Below are positions 7,565-16,081 of a stretch of 64,000 nucleotides of DNA, in pieces. The stretch comes from Longimicrobiales bacterium (lineage in GTDB: Bacteria; Gemmatimonadota; Gemmatimonadetes; Longimicrobiales; Gaopeijiaceae): assembly GCA_951828585.1 (NCBI GenBank), contig OX639991.1:434001-498000 (forward strand), given 5' to 3'. The number at the start of each line of letters is the position of its first letter. Position 1 is the first letter of the stretch. Below the pieces are notes generated by a model. The model was not told the DNA's origin and ran no database searches. It saw nothing but the letters and a program-made list of their open reading frames with translations. Made by a program: the position numbers and the translations under genes.

Positions 7565-8191
7565 CTACAACCCCCTCAGCACCTCCAGAATATCCTCGTT
7601 CGTCGGGCGCACCTTGTAGTCCACCTCCACGAAGCGGTACCGCACCACCCCCTCCTTGTCGATCACGTATGTGGCGGGGTGCGGGAACGGTCGCCGGCCC
7701 GGCGAGTCCTCATTGAACAGACCATACCGGTCGATCACCGCGTGGTCCGGATCCGAAAGCATCACGAAGTCGGGCAGGACTCCGTCGTCGTCGGAGATCT
7801 CGTCGATCATCCTCTTCATCCCCTCCTGGTCGTCCACCGAAACGGTCACGACCTCCGTCTGCTCCTTGAGTTCGTCAGGAAGAAGGGCTCTCAGCTCGCC
7901 GAGCTGACGGGCGCAGTAGGGTCACCAGTGGCCCCGGTAGAAGACCAGCACCACGAACTTCTGCCCCCGGAAGCTCGCCAGCTCCACCGCATCACCGCCG
8001 TACGACGCCAGAGTGAAGTTCGGCGCCTCGCCGCCCACGGCCACCCGTTCCAGGTCGGCGCGGGGCAATTCACGGCCGTCCGCGGGTCCAAGATCCTGCG
8101 CCTGCGCGTTGGACACGGGCCCGACCGCAACGAAGAGGGCGAGCAGCACCAGGGTGCCTGCAGTCATCAGGGATTGAATCGAAGATCTCAT
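7565..8191 (-). CDS. Secreted peroxiredoxin-like protein with in-frame UGA (probable selenoprotein)
   Basis: The frame is interrupted only by a TGA at 7924-7922, located exactly where AhpC/TSA-type proteins have the catalytic Cys: FYRGHW-U-PYCARQLGEL. Read through, the product has 208 residues: signal peptide ending in SNAQAQ, thioredoxin-like peroxiredoxin fold, U90 and Cys93 as a U-x-x-C pair, then VVTVSVDD, HPATYVIDKEGVVRY and a normal C-terminus. The homology is continuous on both sides of the TGA with no frame change. A hairpin suited to a bacterial SECIS starts 15 bases after the TGA. The protein probably reduces peroxides or thiols in the periplasm. The alternative, a simple nonsense mutation, is unlikely because a second peroxiredoxin here has UGA at its own catalytic position. 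Confidence 0.82.
7892..7906 (-). promoter_or_regulatory. Candidate bacterial SECIS hairpin (peroxiredoxin 1)
   Basis: CAGCTC-GGC-GAGCTG forms a 6-bp stem with a G-rich loop, starting 16 bases after the UGA at 7924-7922. Bacterial SECIS elements lie inside the coding region directly downstream of the Sec codon with a G-containing apical loop, so position and shape fit. The spacing is the same as in the second peroxiredoxin. Confidence 0.55.
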
Positions 8192-8270
8192 GGGTTGCCG
8201 TCCGTTTCGCGGGGGCGGTTGTCGTCCGTGCGGGTACACCGTCGATCGGTGACGCAGGTATCTTAACGCC

Positions 8271-9929
8271 ATGTGCTCCGTCCTCGCCATCCTGGGACTC
8301 GATCCCTCCGAGCCGATTCCTCGCGAGCGGGTCCTGGCGCTCTCCCGGCTCCAGCGCCACCGCGGTCCGGACTGGTCCGGCGTCTACGCCCACGAACGGG
8401 CCGTTCTGGCCCACAACCGGCTGGCCATCGTGGATGTGGAGAACGGGGCCCAGCCGCTCCGCAGCCCCGACGGATCCCACGTCCTGGCCGTCAACGGAGA
8501 GATCTACAACCACCGCGACCTCGAAGCCGGCCTCACCCGCCCCTACGAGTTCCGGACCCGCAGCGACTGCGAGGTCATCCTGGCACTCTACGCCGAACAG
8601 GGCAGCGGCTTCCTGGACCGCCTGAACGGGATCTTCGCCTTCGTCCTCTACGACGCCGACGCCGACCGCTACGTCATCGCGCGCGACCACCTGGGAATCG
8701 TCCCCCTCTACACCGGTCACGACGACGAGGGCCGCCTCCACGTCGCCTCCGAGATGAAGGCGCTCACCCCCGTCTGCCGCACCGTCTCCGAGTTCCCCCC
8801 CGGCCATGTCCTCGATTCCGCCGACGGCACTCCACGCCCCTACTACCACCGCCCCTGGCGAGACCACGCCGCCGCCACCGCCGACCCCGACACCGCCACC
8901 CTGCGCGAAGCCCTCGAAGCCGCCGTCCACCGCCAGCTCATGTCCGACGTCCCCTACGGCGTCCTGCTCTCCGGGGGACTGGACTCGTCCATCATCGCGG
9001 CCGTCGCCCAGCGCTACGCCCGCCACCGGATCGAGGACGACGACCGCACCGAGGCCTGGTGGCCCCGCCTCCACTCCTTCTGCATCGGCCTGGAGGGGTC
9101 GCCCGATCTGGCCGCGGCCAAACTCGTCGCCGACCACATCGGCACCGTGCACCACCAGTTCCACTTCACCGTGCAAGAAGGACTCGACGCCCTCTCCGAC
9201 GTGATCCACCACCTCGAGACCTTCGACGTGACCACCGTGCGCGCGGCCACCCCCATGTACCTGATGGCACGCCGCATCCGCACGCTCGGGGTCAAGATGG
9301 TCCTCTCGGGCGAAGGGGCGGACGAGATCTTCGGCGGCTACCTGTACTTCCACCGCGCCCCCGACCCCCGCGCCTTCCACGAGGAAACCGTGCGCAAGCT
9401 CGACCGCCTGCACCAGTTCGACTGCTTGCGCGCGAACAAGGCGACCGCCGCGTGGGGCGTCGAGGCCCGCGTCCCCTTCCTCGACAAGGAGTTCCTGGAC
9501 GTGGCCATGTCGATCGACCCGGCCGCCAAGATGCCCGCCGGCGGGATCGAGAAGCGGATTCTGCGCGAGGCTTTCGCCGACTACCTTCCGGACACCGTGC
9601 TGTGGCGCCAGAAGGAGCAGTTTTCGGACGGCGTGGGGTACTCGTGGATCGACGCGCTCCGGGCGCACGCGGCGGCAGTCGTCGCGGACCGCCAGATGGC
9701 CAATGCTCGCTTCCGCTTCCCCCACAATCCGCCCGCGGACAAGGAGGCCTACCTGTACCGGCGGATCTTCGAGTCCCACTTTTCGCTCGCCGACGCGGCG
9801 CGGTGCGTTCCGGGCGGGCCGAGCGTGGCGTGTTCGACTCCGGAGGCGCTGGCGTGGGACGCGGAGCTCTCGAGGACGGTGGATCCGTCGGGAAGGGCGG
9901 TGGCGGGGGTTCATCGGGCGGCTTACTGA
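8271..9929 (+). CDS. asnB: Asparagine synthetase B (glutamine-hydrolysing)
   Basis: A 552-residue cytoplasmic enzyme making asparagine from aspartate, ATP and glutamine. It starts MCSVLAILG, so Cys2 becomes the N-terminal nucleophile after Met removal. The class II amidotransferase domain covers about residues 2-190 (RHRGPDWSG, VNGEIYNH, SDCEVILALY). The synthetase domain has the PP-loop SGGLDSS (about 235), GEGADEIFGGY and RVPFLD. The length equals that of Escherichia coli AsnB. It is transcribed divergently from the peroxiredoxin gene, 79 bp apart. No frameshift or missing residue was seen. Confidence 0.95.
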   Translation: MCSVLAILGLDPSEPIPRERVLALSRLQRHRGPDWSGVYAHERAVLAHNRLAIVDVENGAQPLRSPDGSHVLAVNGEIYNHRDLEAGLTRPYEFRTRSDCEVILALYAEQGSGFLDRLNGIFAFVLYDADADRYVIARDHLGIVPLYTGHDDEGRLHVASEMKALTPVCRTVSEFPPGHVLDSADGTPRPYYHRPWRDHAAATADPDTATLREALEAAVHRQLMSDVPYGVLLSGGLDSSIIAAVAQRYARHRIEDDDRTEAWWPRLHSFCIGLEGSPDLAAAKLVADHIGTVHHQFHFTVQEGLDALSDVIHHLETFDVTTVRAATPMYLMARRIRTLGVKMVLSGEGADEIFGGYLYFHRAPDPRAFHEETVRKLDRLHQFDCLRANKATAAWGVEARVPFLDKEFLDVAMSIDPAAKMPAGGIEKRILREAFADYLPDTVLWRQKEQFSDGVGYSWIDALRAHAAAVVADRQMANARFRFPHNPPADKEAYLYRRIFESHFSLADAARCVPGGPSVACSTPEALAWDAELSRTVDPSGRAVAGVHRAAY

Positions 9930-10027
9930 TAAGAGGGTGAAGCCGGCTTGCTTGCTGGCCTCGTTAGCGCGCGCGAGTGAGGCAGCGCTCGCGTTCAAGA
10001 CGGGCGCCAGGGAAAGGAAGGTTGTGG

Positions 10028-11470
10028 ATGACCATGAGGAGAGTGGGATCTCGATTCGTTCCCTCATCGATCCACGGGACTGGAAGGGGGAAGAGAGGCT
10101 GTGCCGGGCTCCATCTCGCCGGCTTTCTGGTCCTGACCGCCTCTGCCTGCTCCGAGGGCGCGGAACAACCCCCACCACCCGCCTTCACCACCACCGACAG
10201 CGCGGGCGTCCGCATCGTGGTGAACTCGGGCCCGCAGTGGGGCGAGGACGAGGGATGGCAGGTGACGCCAGAGCCCGTGGTGACCCTGGGAACCGTCGAC
10301 TATCCCGTCGAGCAGCAATTCCAGCGCCTCGGCGAGGTGACGCGCCTGAGCGACGGCACGGTCGTCGTGCTCGAGATCGAGGATGCGCAACTCCGTGCCT
10401 TCGACCCCGCCGGCGCCCTGCTGTGGACCGCCGGCGGCATCGGGGACGGCCCCGGCGAGACAAGGCCGTACGACGATACACGCGCGGTGCTTACGAGGCT
10501 CCCGGGCGATACCCTGCAGTTGCAGAACGGCCAGGCCCGCGTGCGCTTCAACTCCGGCGGCGACCTGCTCGAGCATGTCAGGGTGGACTACGGGCGATTC
10601 CGCCGGTGGGGGCAGATCTTCCTGCAATACTGCCCGTTCGATGCCTATTTTCTGCAGGATGCGATCGTGTTTTGCGACACCGCCCTGCTATCGGCGTCCG
10701 GCTCCGACAGTCCGACCCGCGAGCAGACGATCATGCGGATCGACTGGTCGCTGGACAGGCTCGATACGCTGGGCACCTTCTTCCGAGCGGTCGGAGCGTC
10801 GGTGGAGATGGACTATTCGGCGCTTTTCGCCGGCCCTGAATACGACCTGGTGAGGGAGCAGTTCGGGGGGCGCAGGACCCGCAGGGTCTCTTCTCCGCTC
10901 GGCCCAAGGGGCATTCTCCGGGTTGGCGTACGTGACCGGCCCTGGCTCCTTTCCGCCCGCAACGACAGATACCGGATCGAGGTGTGGGACATCCTGACCG
11001 GCGCGCTGTCCATGGTGGTCGAGCGGCGAGCCCCCCGGAGGGCCCGGACGGAGGAGGAAGCGACCCGCGTGCTTCAATGGGGAGTGGTCATGCTACCCGG
11101 GAACGACCGCTCGGATCTGGATCCATCCGACGACCGCTGGTCGGCGCTCGATTCCGTCTCCATCGCCGAGGGATTCCTGCTCGACGATCTCGGTTTCCTC
11201 TGGGTCCGCCGGGGCCCGTCTCCATCGGAGGGTGACTCGGGCCTGACCAGCGAATTCACCGACTACACCGGCGAACAGTGGACGATTCTGCGCCCCTCCG
11301 GTCTCCACGATGTCTTCCGTCCGGATGGCGTGTACCTCGGCACCGTGCAACTCCCGCATGACCTTGAGGTGATGGAGATCGGCGAGGACTACGTGCTCGG
11401 CAAGACGACGGACGACCTCGACATCGAGTACGTGCGGGTTTACGGGCTGGACCGCACCCCCTTCAGATAG
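10028..11470 (+). CDS. Putative beta-propeller lipoprotein
   Basis: About 480 residues. The N-terminus has a basic region, a hydrophobic stretch (LAGFLVLTASAC) and a Cys that looks like a lipobox. The body resembles 6-bladed propeller lipoproteins of this organism: DSAGVRIVVNSGPQW, VTRLSDGTVVVLE, and GIGDGPGETR in place of the usual GEGPGE motif. The role is unknown; surface binding or sensing is the usual guess. The ATG at 10028 has AAGGAAGG 6 bases upstream; the longer frame from 9977 lacks a ribosome site. The 3' end overlaps the convergent M20 gene by 31 bp. Confidence 0.7.
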   Translation: MTMRRVGSRFVPSSIHGTGRGKRGCAGLHLAGFLVLTASACSEGAEQPPPPAFTTTDSAGVRIVVNSGPQWGEDEGWQVTPEPVVTLGTVDYPVEQQFQRLGEVTRLSDGTVVVLEIEDAQLRAFDPAGALLWTAGGIGDGPGETRPYDDTRAVLTRLPGDTLQLQNGQARVRFNSGGDLLEHVRVDYGRFRRWGQIFLQYCPFDAYFLQDAIVFCDTALLSASGSDSPTREQTIMRIDWSLDRLDTLGTFFRAVGASVEMDYSALFAGPEYDLVREQFGGRRTRRVSSPLGPRGILRVGVRDRPWLLSARNDRYRIEVWDILTGALSMVVERRAPRRARTEEEATRVLQWGVVMLPGNDRSDLDPSDDRWSALDSVSIAEGFLLDDLGFLWVRRGPSPSEGDSGLTSEFTDYTGEQWTILRPSGLHDVFRPDGVYLGTVQLPHDLEVMEIGEDYVLGKTTDDLDIEYVRVYGLDRTPFR

Positions 11471-12807
11471 TCCAGCAACAGATTCGTCATCGCCCGAATC
11501 CCAACCGGCACCGCCGAGTTGTCCGCCTGGAAATCCGGTGTATGGTGTCCCCCCGAGCTCCCCCCGGGCAACACCTGACCCAACCGGAAGAAGAACCCCG
11601 GCACTTCATTCGCGAAGTACGCAAAGTCCTCCCCCCCCATCGTCGGATCCAGCGCGACCACGTTGTCGGCCCCCACCACCCGCTCCAGCGTCGGCAGCAT
11701 GCGCGCGCCCAGATCCGGGTCGTTGATCGTCGCGGGGGTGCCGCGGTCGTAGTCCAGTTCGAACGTCCCGCCCCCCGCCGCCGTGACCCCCGCCAGGATC
11801 TCGCCCATGCGCCGCTCGACCGCATCGCGCACGTCGGGGTTGTAGGTGCGCACCGTCCCCTCCAGCTCGACCTCGTTGGGGATGATGTTGAAGCGATTCC
11901 CGCCCCGGAAGATCCCCACCGTCACCACGCTGGGCTCGAGCGGAGGCAGGTTGCGCGACCGGATGGTCTGAAACGCGGCCACCGCCTGCGATGCCATCAC
12001 GATCGGGTCGATCCCCAGGTGCGGCGCGGCCCCATGCGACTGCTTCCCTACGATGCGGATCCGGAAGTGATCCACCGCCGCCAGCGCCGGCCCCGACGTG
12101 AACCCCACCTTCCCCACCTCCATTTCGGCGAAGCTGTGCAGCCCGAAGATCGCGCTCGGCACGGGGTCGTCCCCCAGCACCCCCTCCGCCACCATCAGCT
12201 CGGCACCGCCCTCCTCACCCGGCGGCGGCCCCTCCTCGGCCGGCTGGAAGATGAACTTGACCGTCCCGGGAAGCTCGTCGCGCATCGACGCCAGCACCGA
12301 AGCCACCCCCAGCTGCACCGCCACGTGTATATCATGCCCGCACGCGTGCGACACCCCCACCTCCTGGCCCGCATACGTGGTCCGCACCGTCGACTTGAAC
12401 GGGTACGGCGTGTCCTCGGTGACCGGCAGCGCGTCCATGTCGGCCCGCACCGCCACGACCGGCCCGGGACGCCCACCCCGCAGAATCCCCACCACCCCCG
12501 TGTGCGCGATCCCCGTGTGCACCTCGTCGAAACCGAGCGAGCGCAGGTGATTCGCGACCAGCTCGGCCGTCTTGAACTCGCGATTGCCGAGCTCCGGGTA
12601 CTGGTGGATGTGTTCCCGCAGCCGGATGATCGAGTCCTGGACGCTAGCAAGGACCTCTTCGATCTGCGCCTCCTGCGTTTCCTGCGCGTGGAGGGGCGGT
12701 GCGGGGGCCGCGGCCGCGATCGCCACCGAGGCGGCGAGTGCGGTGATGGCGGCCTTGCGGAGGCGGCGGTTGCGGCGGGTGTGGCCCCTGCGATGGATGG
12801 CTGTCAT
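11440..12807 (-). CDS. M20 family amidohydrolase (secreted)
   Basis: A 455-residue member of the IAA-amino-acid hydrolase / hippuricase type of M20 dimetal hydrolases. A signal peptide ends near PPLHAQ. Characteristic motifs are HIHQYPELGNREF, AVRADMDALPV, HACGHDIHVA, FQPAEEGPPPGEEGGA, SHGAAPHLGIDPI and MGGEDFAYF, so all metal ligands and the catalytic Glu are present, as is the inserted dimerisation domain. It releases amino acids from N-acyl conjugates, probably in the periplasm. Its promoter region (12808-12901) is unusually AT-rich with dyads. The C-terminal codons overlap the convergent propeller gene. Confidence 0.92.
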   Translation of the reverse strand: MTAIHRRGHTRRNRRLRKAAITALAASVAIAAAAPAPPLHAQETQEAQIEEVLASVQDSIIRLREHIHQYPELGNREFKTAELVANHLRSLGFDEVHTGIAHTGVVGILRGGRPGPVVAVRADMDALPVTEDTPYPFKSTVRTTYAGQEVGVSHACGHDIHVAVQLGVASVLASMRDELPGTVKFIFQPAEEGPPPGEEGGAELMVAEGVLGDDPVPSAIFGLHSFAEMEVGKVGFTSGPALAAVDHFRIRIVGKQSHGAAPHLGIDPIVMASQAVAAFQTIRSRNLPPLEPSVVTVGIFRGGNRFNIIPNEVELEGTVRTYNPDVRDAVERRMGEILAGVTAAGGGTFELDYDRGTPATINDPDLGARMLPTLERVVGADNVVALDPTMGGEDFAYFANEVPGFFFRLGQVLPGGSSGGHHTPDFQADNSAVPVGIRAMTNLLLDYLKGVRSSP

Positions 12808-12901
12808 GATTCCCTGTTCGTGAAGATTCTCTGGGTGATGTGTAAAGTGTGGGTTACAATTTGGAATGTTTACATTACATTGTGAATCTTTTCACAACCT
12901 C
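12808..12901 (-). promoter_or_regulatory. AT-rich promoter/operator region of the M20 gene
   Basis: A low-GC gap in a GC-rich window. On the minus strand it shows GTGAA-N4-TTCAC followed by repeated TGTAATGTAA and a TGTAA/TTACA dyad. The 10-mer ACATTACATT (plus strand) also occurs upstream of the cyclase gene at 24225-24246, suggesting a shared repressor site. The regulator is not identified. Confidence 0.4.
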
Positions 12902-13822
12902 CTACGACCCCACCAGACTCCGATAAACCGCCCGCACGAACCGCTCCGGATTCTCCCCCCAGACCGCATCCAGATCCCCCGTCGGCCCCGCGGCCACAAC
13001 CTGGTCCTCCGTCCGCCCGTTCGCTACCAGCCCCGCCACACGCAGCCGCACCGTCTCCAGCATGTCGCGGTATTCCCGCAGATGCTCCGGCGACGCCAGT
13101 TCGCCATGCCCGGGAATGATCCGCGTCCCCTCGCTCGAGCGCTCCAGCACGAAGTTGGCCGCCGCGATCACCCCGTCCACCCCGCCCCCGCTGTCCACGT
13201 CGATGAACGGGTAGCGGCCCCGGAAGAAGGTGTCGCCCATGTGGAAGACGTTGGCGCGGGGGAAGTGCACGATCGCGTCGCCGTCCGTATGGGCAACTCC
13301 GACGTGGGTGACCTCGATGTGGCGCCCGTTCCAGTGAAAGCGCACCCCCTCGTCGAAGGTGACGACGGGCAGAGCCGCGCGCGGCGCCTGGCCCGAACGG
13401 CCGACCAAGTCCGCGAACTCGGCCGGATTCATGCGACGGTACACGTTCTCGTGGGCCACGATCATGGCGCCGGCCTTTCCCAGGTTCTCGTTGCCCCCGG
13501 TGTGGTCGCCGTGCCAGTGCGTGTTGAGAACCCAGCGGACCGGCTGGTCGGTGACCGCCGCGATCGCGGCCAGGATCTTCTCCGTCAGCGGCGCGAACTG
13601 GTCGTCGATCAGGAAGGCCCCGTCATCCCCCACCGACAGCCCGATGTTGCCGCCCCGGCCCATCAGCATGAAGAGGTCGCTCTCCAGTTCGATGGTGGTG
13701 ATCTCCACATTCGACATGTCCTGCTGGCCGGTGAGCGAGCCGACGGCAGCGCCGGCGCCCAGCAACACAAGAGCGACCAGCCCGGCAATCCGCACGAAGC
13801 TGCTCCGGTACGAAGTCCTCAT
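12902..13822 (-). CDS. MBL-fold metallohydrolase (secreted)
   Basis: A 306-residue exported protein (hydrophobic N-terminus, cleavage around GSLTGQQ) with the full metallo-beta-lactamase-fold metal motif NTHWHGDHTGG (about 100-110), HTDGDAIVHF, HMGDTFFRG and a C-terminal IIPGHGE. This motif set matches subclass B3/quinoprotein-relay-type hydrolases acting on small molecules; the substrate cannot be read. It lies just upstream of the M20 gene on the same strand, but the 94-bp promoter-like gap suggests separate transcription. Confidence 0.87.
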   Translation of the reverse strand: MRTSYRSSFVRIAGLVALVLLGAGAAVGSLTGQQDMSNVEITTIELESDLFMLMGRGGNIGLSVGDDGAFLIDDQFAPLTEKILAAIAAVTDQPVRWVLNTHWHGDHTGGNENLGKAGAMIVAHENVYRRMNPAEFADLVGRSGQAPRAALPVVTFDEGVRFHWNGRHIEVTHVGVAHTDGDAIVHFPRANVFHMGDTFFRGRYPFIDVDSGGGVDGVIAAANFVLERSSEGTRIIPGHGELASPEHLREYRDMLETVRLRVAGLVANGRTEDQVVAAGPTGDLDAVWGENPERFVRAVYRSLVGS

Positions 13823-13917
13823 TCTTGATTCCTCTCGATTCCGTCGGGGGATTGTGGCGAACAGCGCGCCCCATCCATATGAATAAGGTCACCGTCACTC
13901 CCATGGAGAATACCGAA

Positions 13918-14763
13918 ATGAGACGCCTGCCTGCCACTGCACTCCTCGCAGTCCTCCTGCTGCCCGCCTGCGGCGACGCCCCGCCGAGGGAGGCCGCCGC
14001 GCAGAACCCCGCTGCCAACCCCGGCGCCCCCACCCAGGACCTCCCCCCCGCCATCATCGGCGAGGGCGGTGCACTGGAGGGCTGGGACCACCGCTACGTC
14101 GACGGCGACACCCTCACCACCGGCTACCTGGCCGTCCCCGCCGGCAACGGCCCCTTCCCCGCCCTGGTCATCATCCACGAATGGAACGGCCTCCAGGACC
14201 GCGTGCGCCAGCTCGCCGACGACTTCGCCGACGAGGGGTACGTCACCCTCGCCGCCGACCTCTTTCAGGGCCGCACCGGCTCCAACCCCCGGGAGAACAT
14301 GGCCCTGGTCCGCGAGGCGCAGGCCGACCAGCCCGCGATGATCGCGAACCTGAACGCCGCCGTGGCCTATCTGAAGAGCCGATCGGACGTGACCGGGCGG
14401 GTAGGGGCGATGGGGTGGTGCTTCGGCGGCGGTGTCGCCCTGTCCTTCGGCCTCGACGGCGTCAACCACGAGGCCACGGCCATCTTCTACGGCCGCCTGG
14501 TCGACGACCCGGAGGTGCTGGCCGCCATGGACCACGAGGTCTACGGCACCTTCGCCGCCCTCGACAACGGTCCATCCCCCGAATCGGTGGCCGCCTTCGA
14601 CACCGCTTTGCGCGCCGCCGGCATCGAGCACGACCTGCACATCTACGACGATGTGAACCACGGCTTCTGGCTGCGCGTGGACGGGGACCCGGAGGTCCGA
14701 ACGGCCCCCGCCGCCGACGCCTGGCAGCGCCTGAAGGCGTACCTGGAGCGTACGCTGCGCTGA
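13918..14763 (+). CDS. Dienelactone hydrolase family lipoprotein
   Basis: An alpha/beta-hydrolase of about 280 residues. The lipobox LLPAC near the N-terminus marks a lipoprotein. DLH features are the strand VIIHEWNGLQD, the nucleophile motif GWCFGGG (Cys nucleophile as in dienelactone hydrolase), and the C-terminal HGFW carrying the catalytic His. It hydrolyses esters or lactones; the physiological substrate is unknown. Upstream in-frame ATGs exist (13825, 13903), but 13918 is preceded by GGAG at 9 bases and gives the most compact signal peptide. It is transcribed divergently from the MBL gene. Confidence 0.85.
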   Translation: MRRLPATALLAVLLLPACGDAPPREAAAQNPAANPGAPTQDLPPAIIGEGGALEGWDHRYVDGDTLTTGYLAVPAGNGPFPALVIIHEWNGLQDRVRQLADDFADEGYVTLAADLFQGRTGSNPRENMALVREAQADQPAMIANLNAAVAYLKSRSDVTGRVGAMGWCFGGGVALSFGLDGVNHEATAIFYGRLVDDPEVLAAMDHEVYGTFAALDNGPSPESVAAFDTALRAAGIEHDLHIYDDVNHGFWLRVDGDPEVRTAPAADAWQRLKAYLERTLR

Positions 14764-15014
14764 CCGCGGTTGGGGACGAGGCGGCCCGGTCGTTCGGGTC
14801 GATGGTCGCGAGCCTCGGGGGACTGGTCATGTGCACCGCCGACGAGGACCACCACGCCCGGGTCTGCCGCATGTCGGACCGGTTGCGCCACGAGAAGCTC
14901 ACCTATGTTGACGCATCGAGTCTGGTCCTGATGGACGAACACGACATCAGGACGGCGTGGTCGACGGACCACCGGCTGGGACTGACCGGCGCGGAGGTGT
15001 TGCCGCGGCTGTAG
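14764..15014 (+). pseudogene. PIN-domain (VapC-like) toxin remnant
   Basis: Only the C-terminal half of a PIN ribonuclease can be read: LTYVDASSLVLMDEHD, then AWSTDHRLGLTGAEVLP. These are the second acidic motif and the terminal strand of the fold. The N-terminal DTSAL-type motif with the first catalytic Asp is absent and no antitoxin lies upstream. It directly follows the dienelactone hydrolase stop. A non-functional fragment. Confidence 0.65.
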
Positions 15015-15048
15015 TGCAATGCCGCGCCCCGCTGCCTGTCCAAAAAGG

Positions 15049-15178
15049 GTGACGCACCTGTCACCCTGCGGTGACTTCGATTCCGCCGCGAACCACCGTT
15101 ACCGGAGCCCGATCCCCCGCAAATCCCCCCAGATCCCTGCAATCCGCACGGTTTTCCGAAAGCGGCACGGGTCTTGCC
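15049..15178 (+). promoter_or_regulatory. Sigma-54-type promoter with upstream activator dyads, copy 1
   Basis: GGCACGGGTCTTGC at 15164-15177 has the exact GG-N10-GC spacing and core of a -24/-12 promoter. About 90 bp upstream, three alternating half-sites GTGAC, GTCAC, GTGAC (15049-15075), each separated by 6 bases, look like enhancer-binding-protein sites. The outer membrane protein gene starts at 15215. The same arrangement is repeated at 17995-18122. Confidence 0.7.
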
Positions 15179-15214
15179 AATGAAGTTCCACAGACCCCAG
15201 CTTAGGAGACCGAA

Positions 15215-16015
15215 ATGTTCAGCCACATCGGGAGAATCAGAAAGATGCGAGCCCTCTGGATCGTCCCCGGCCTTGCATTGCTGGCGCCGTTGAGCGCCCC
15301 GCAACTGAACGCCCAGCAGCGCGACTTCCTCCTCAAGAAGCCGCAGGTGACCTTCTCGATCAGAGGGGGATACAGCGTTCCGCGCGCCGGAAGCGGCGAT
15401 GTCACGGAGAGTCTGTGGGACTTCACCCGCAGGCACCTGACGGTGGAAACCGGCGACTTTGGCGGGCCCTACGTTTCGGCGGAGGTGGGGATCCGGACTT
15501 CGGAGCGCCTCGATTTCGTGTTCGGGCTCGGGTACAGCGCATCCTCGACCCTGTCCGAGTTTCGCGACTACGTGGGGGAAGACGATCTGCCCATTGCACA
15601 GACCACCGAATTCACCACGGCACCGGTCACGGCGGGCCTCAAGGCCTACCTGCTGCCCCGCGGCCGGTCCATCGGCAGTTTCGCCTGGGTCCCCCGGAAC
15701 TTCAACGCCTTTGCGGGAATCGCGGGCGGGATGGTCTGGTACCGCTTCGAGCAGTACGGCGAATTCGTGGACGAGGGGACGCTCGACATCTTCGTCGACA
15801 ACTTCAAATCGGTCGAGAAGGCGCCGACCCTGCATCTCTTCACGGGATTTGACGTCAGCCTCAACAGGAGCCTGATGCTGACCGGGGAAGCGCGCTACGG
15901 ATTCGCGACGGCCCCTTTCCAGCGCTTTTACGACGGTAGCGCCGATTTCGTGAACTTCCCCGAACTGGACCTGACAGGTCTGACACTGAGCTGCGGAGTG
16001 AGCTTCAGGCTCTGA
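15215..16015 (+). CDS. Outer-membrane beta-barrel-like protein A
   Basis: A 266-residue secreted protein. After a short hydrophobic leader (MRALWIVPGLALLAPL... then LNAQQ) there are alternating strands such as VTFSIRGGYSVPRAG, VSAEVGIRTSERLDFVFGLGY and LTLSCGVSFRL, ending in an aromatic/hydrophobic strand and a final Leu, as expected for a small outer-membrane beta-barrel. The family is not recognised by name. Start: AGGAG 6 bases before the ATG at 15215. It forms a unit with the next gene and is driven by a sigma-54-type promoter. A damaged second copy lies at 18159. Confidence 0.7.
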   Translation: MFSHIGRIRKMRALWIVPGLALLAPLSAPQLNAQQRDFLLKKPQVTFSIRGGYSVPRAGSGDVTESLWDFTRRHLTVETGDFGGPYVSAEVGIRTSERLDFVFGLGYSASSTLSEFRDYVGEDDLPIAQTTEFTTAPVTAGLKAYLLPRGRSIGSFAWVPRNFNAFAGIAGGMVWYRFEQYGEFVDEGTLDIFVDNFKSVEKAPTLHLFTGFDVSLNRSLMLTGEARYGFATAPFQRFYDGSADFVNFPELDLTGLTLSCGVSFRL

Positions 16016-16081
16016 GGGCGATAGACAATGACGACTATACACGGACGAAACAGAACGATCTTCGACGCGGAGGAAGCAATC

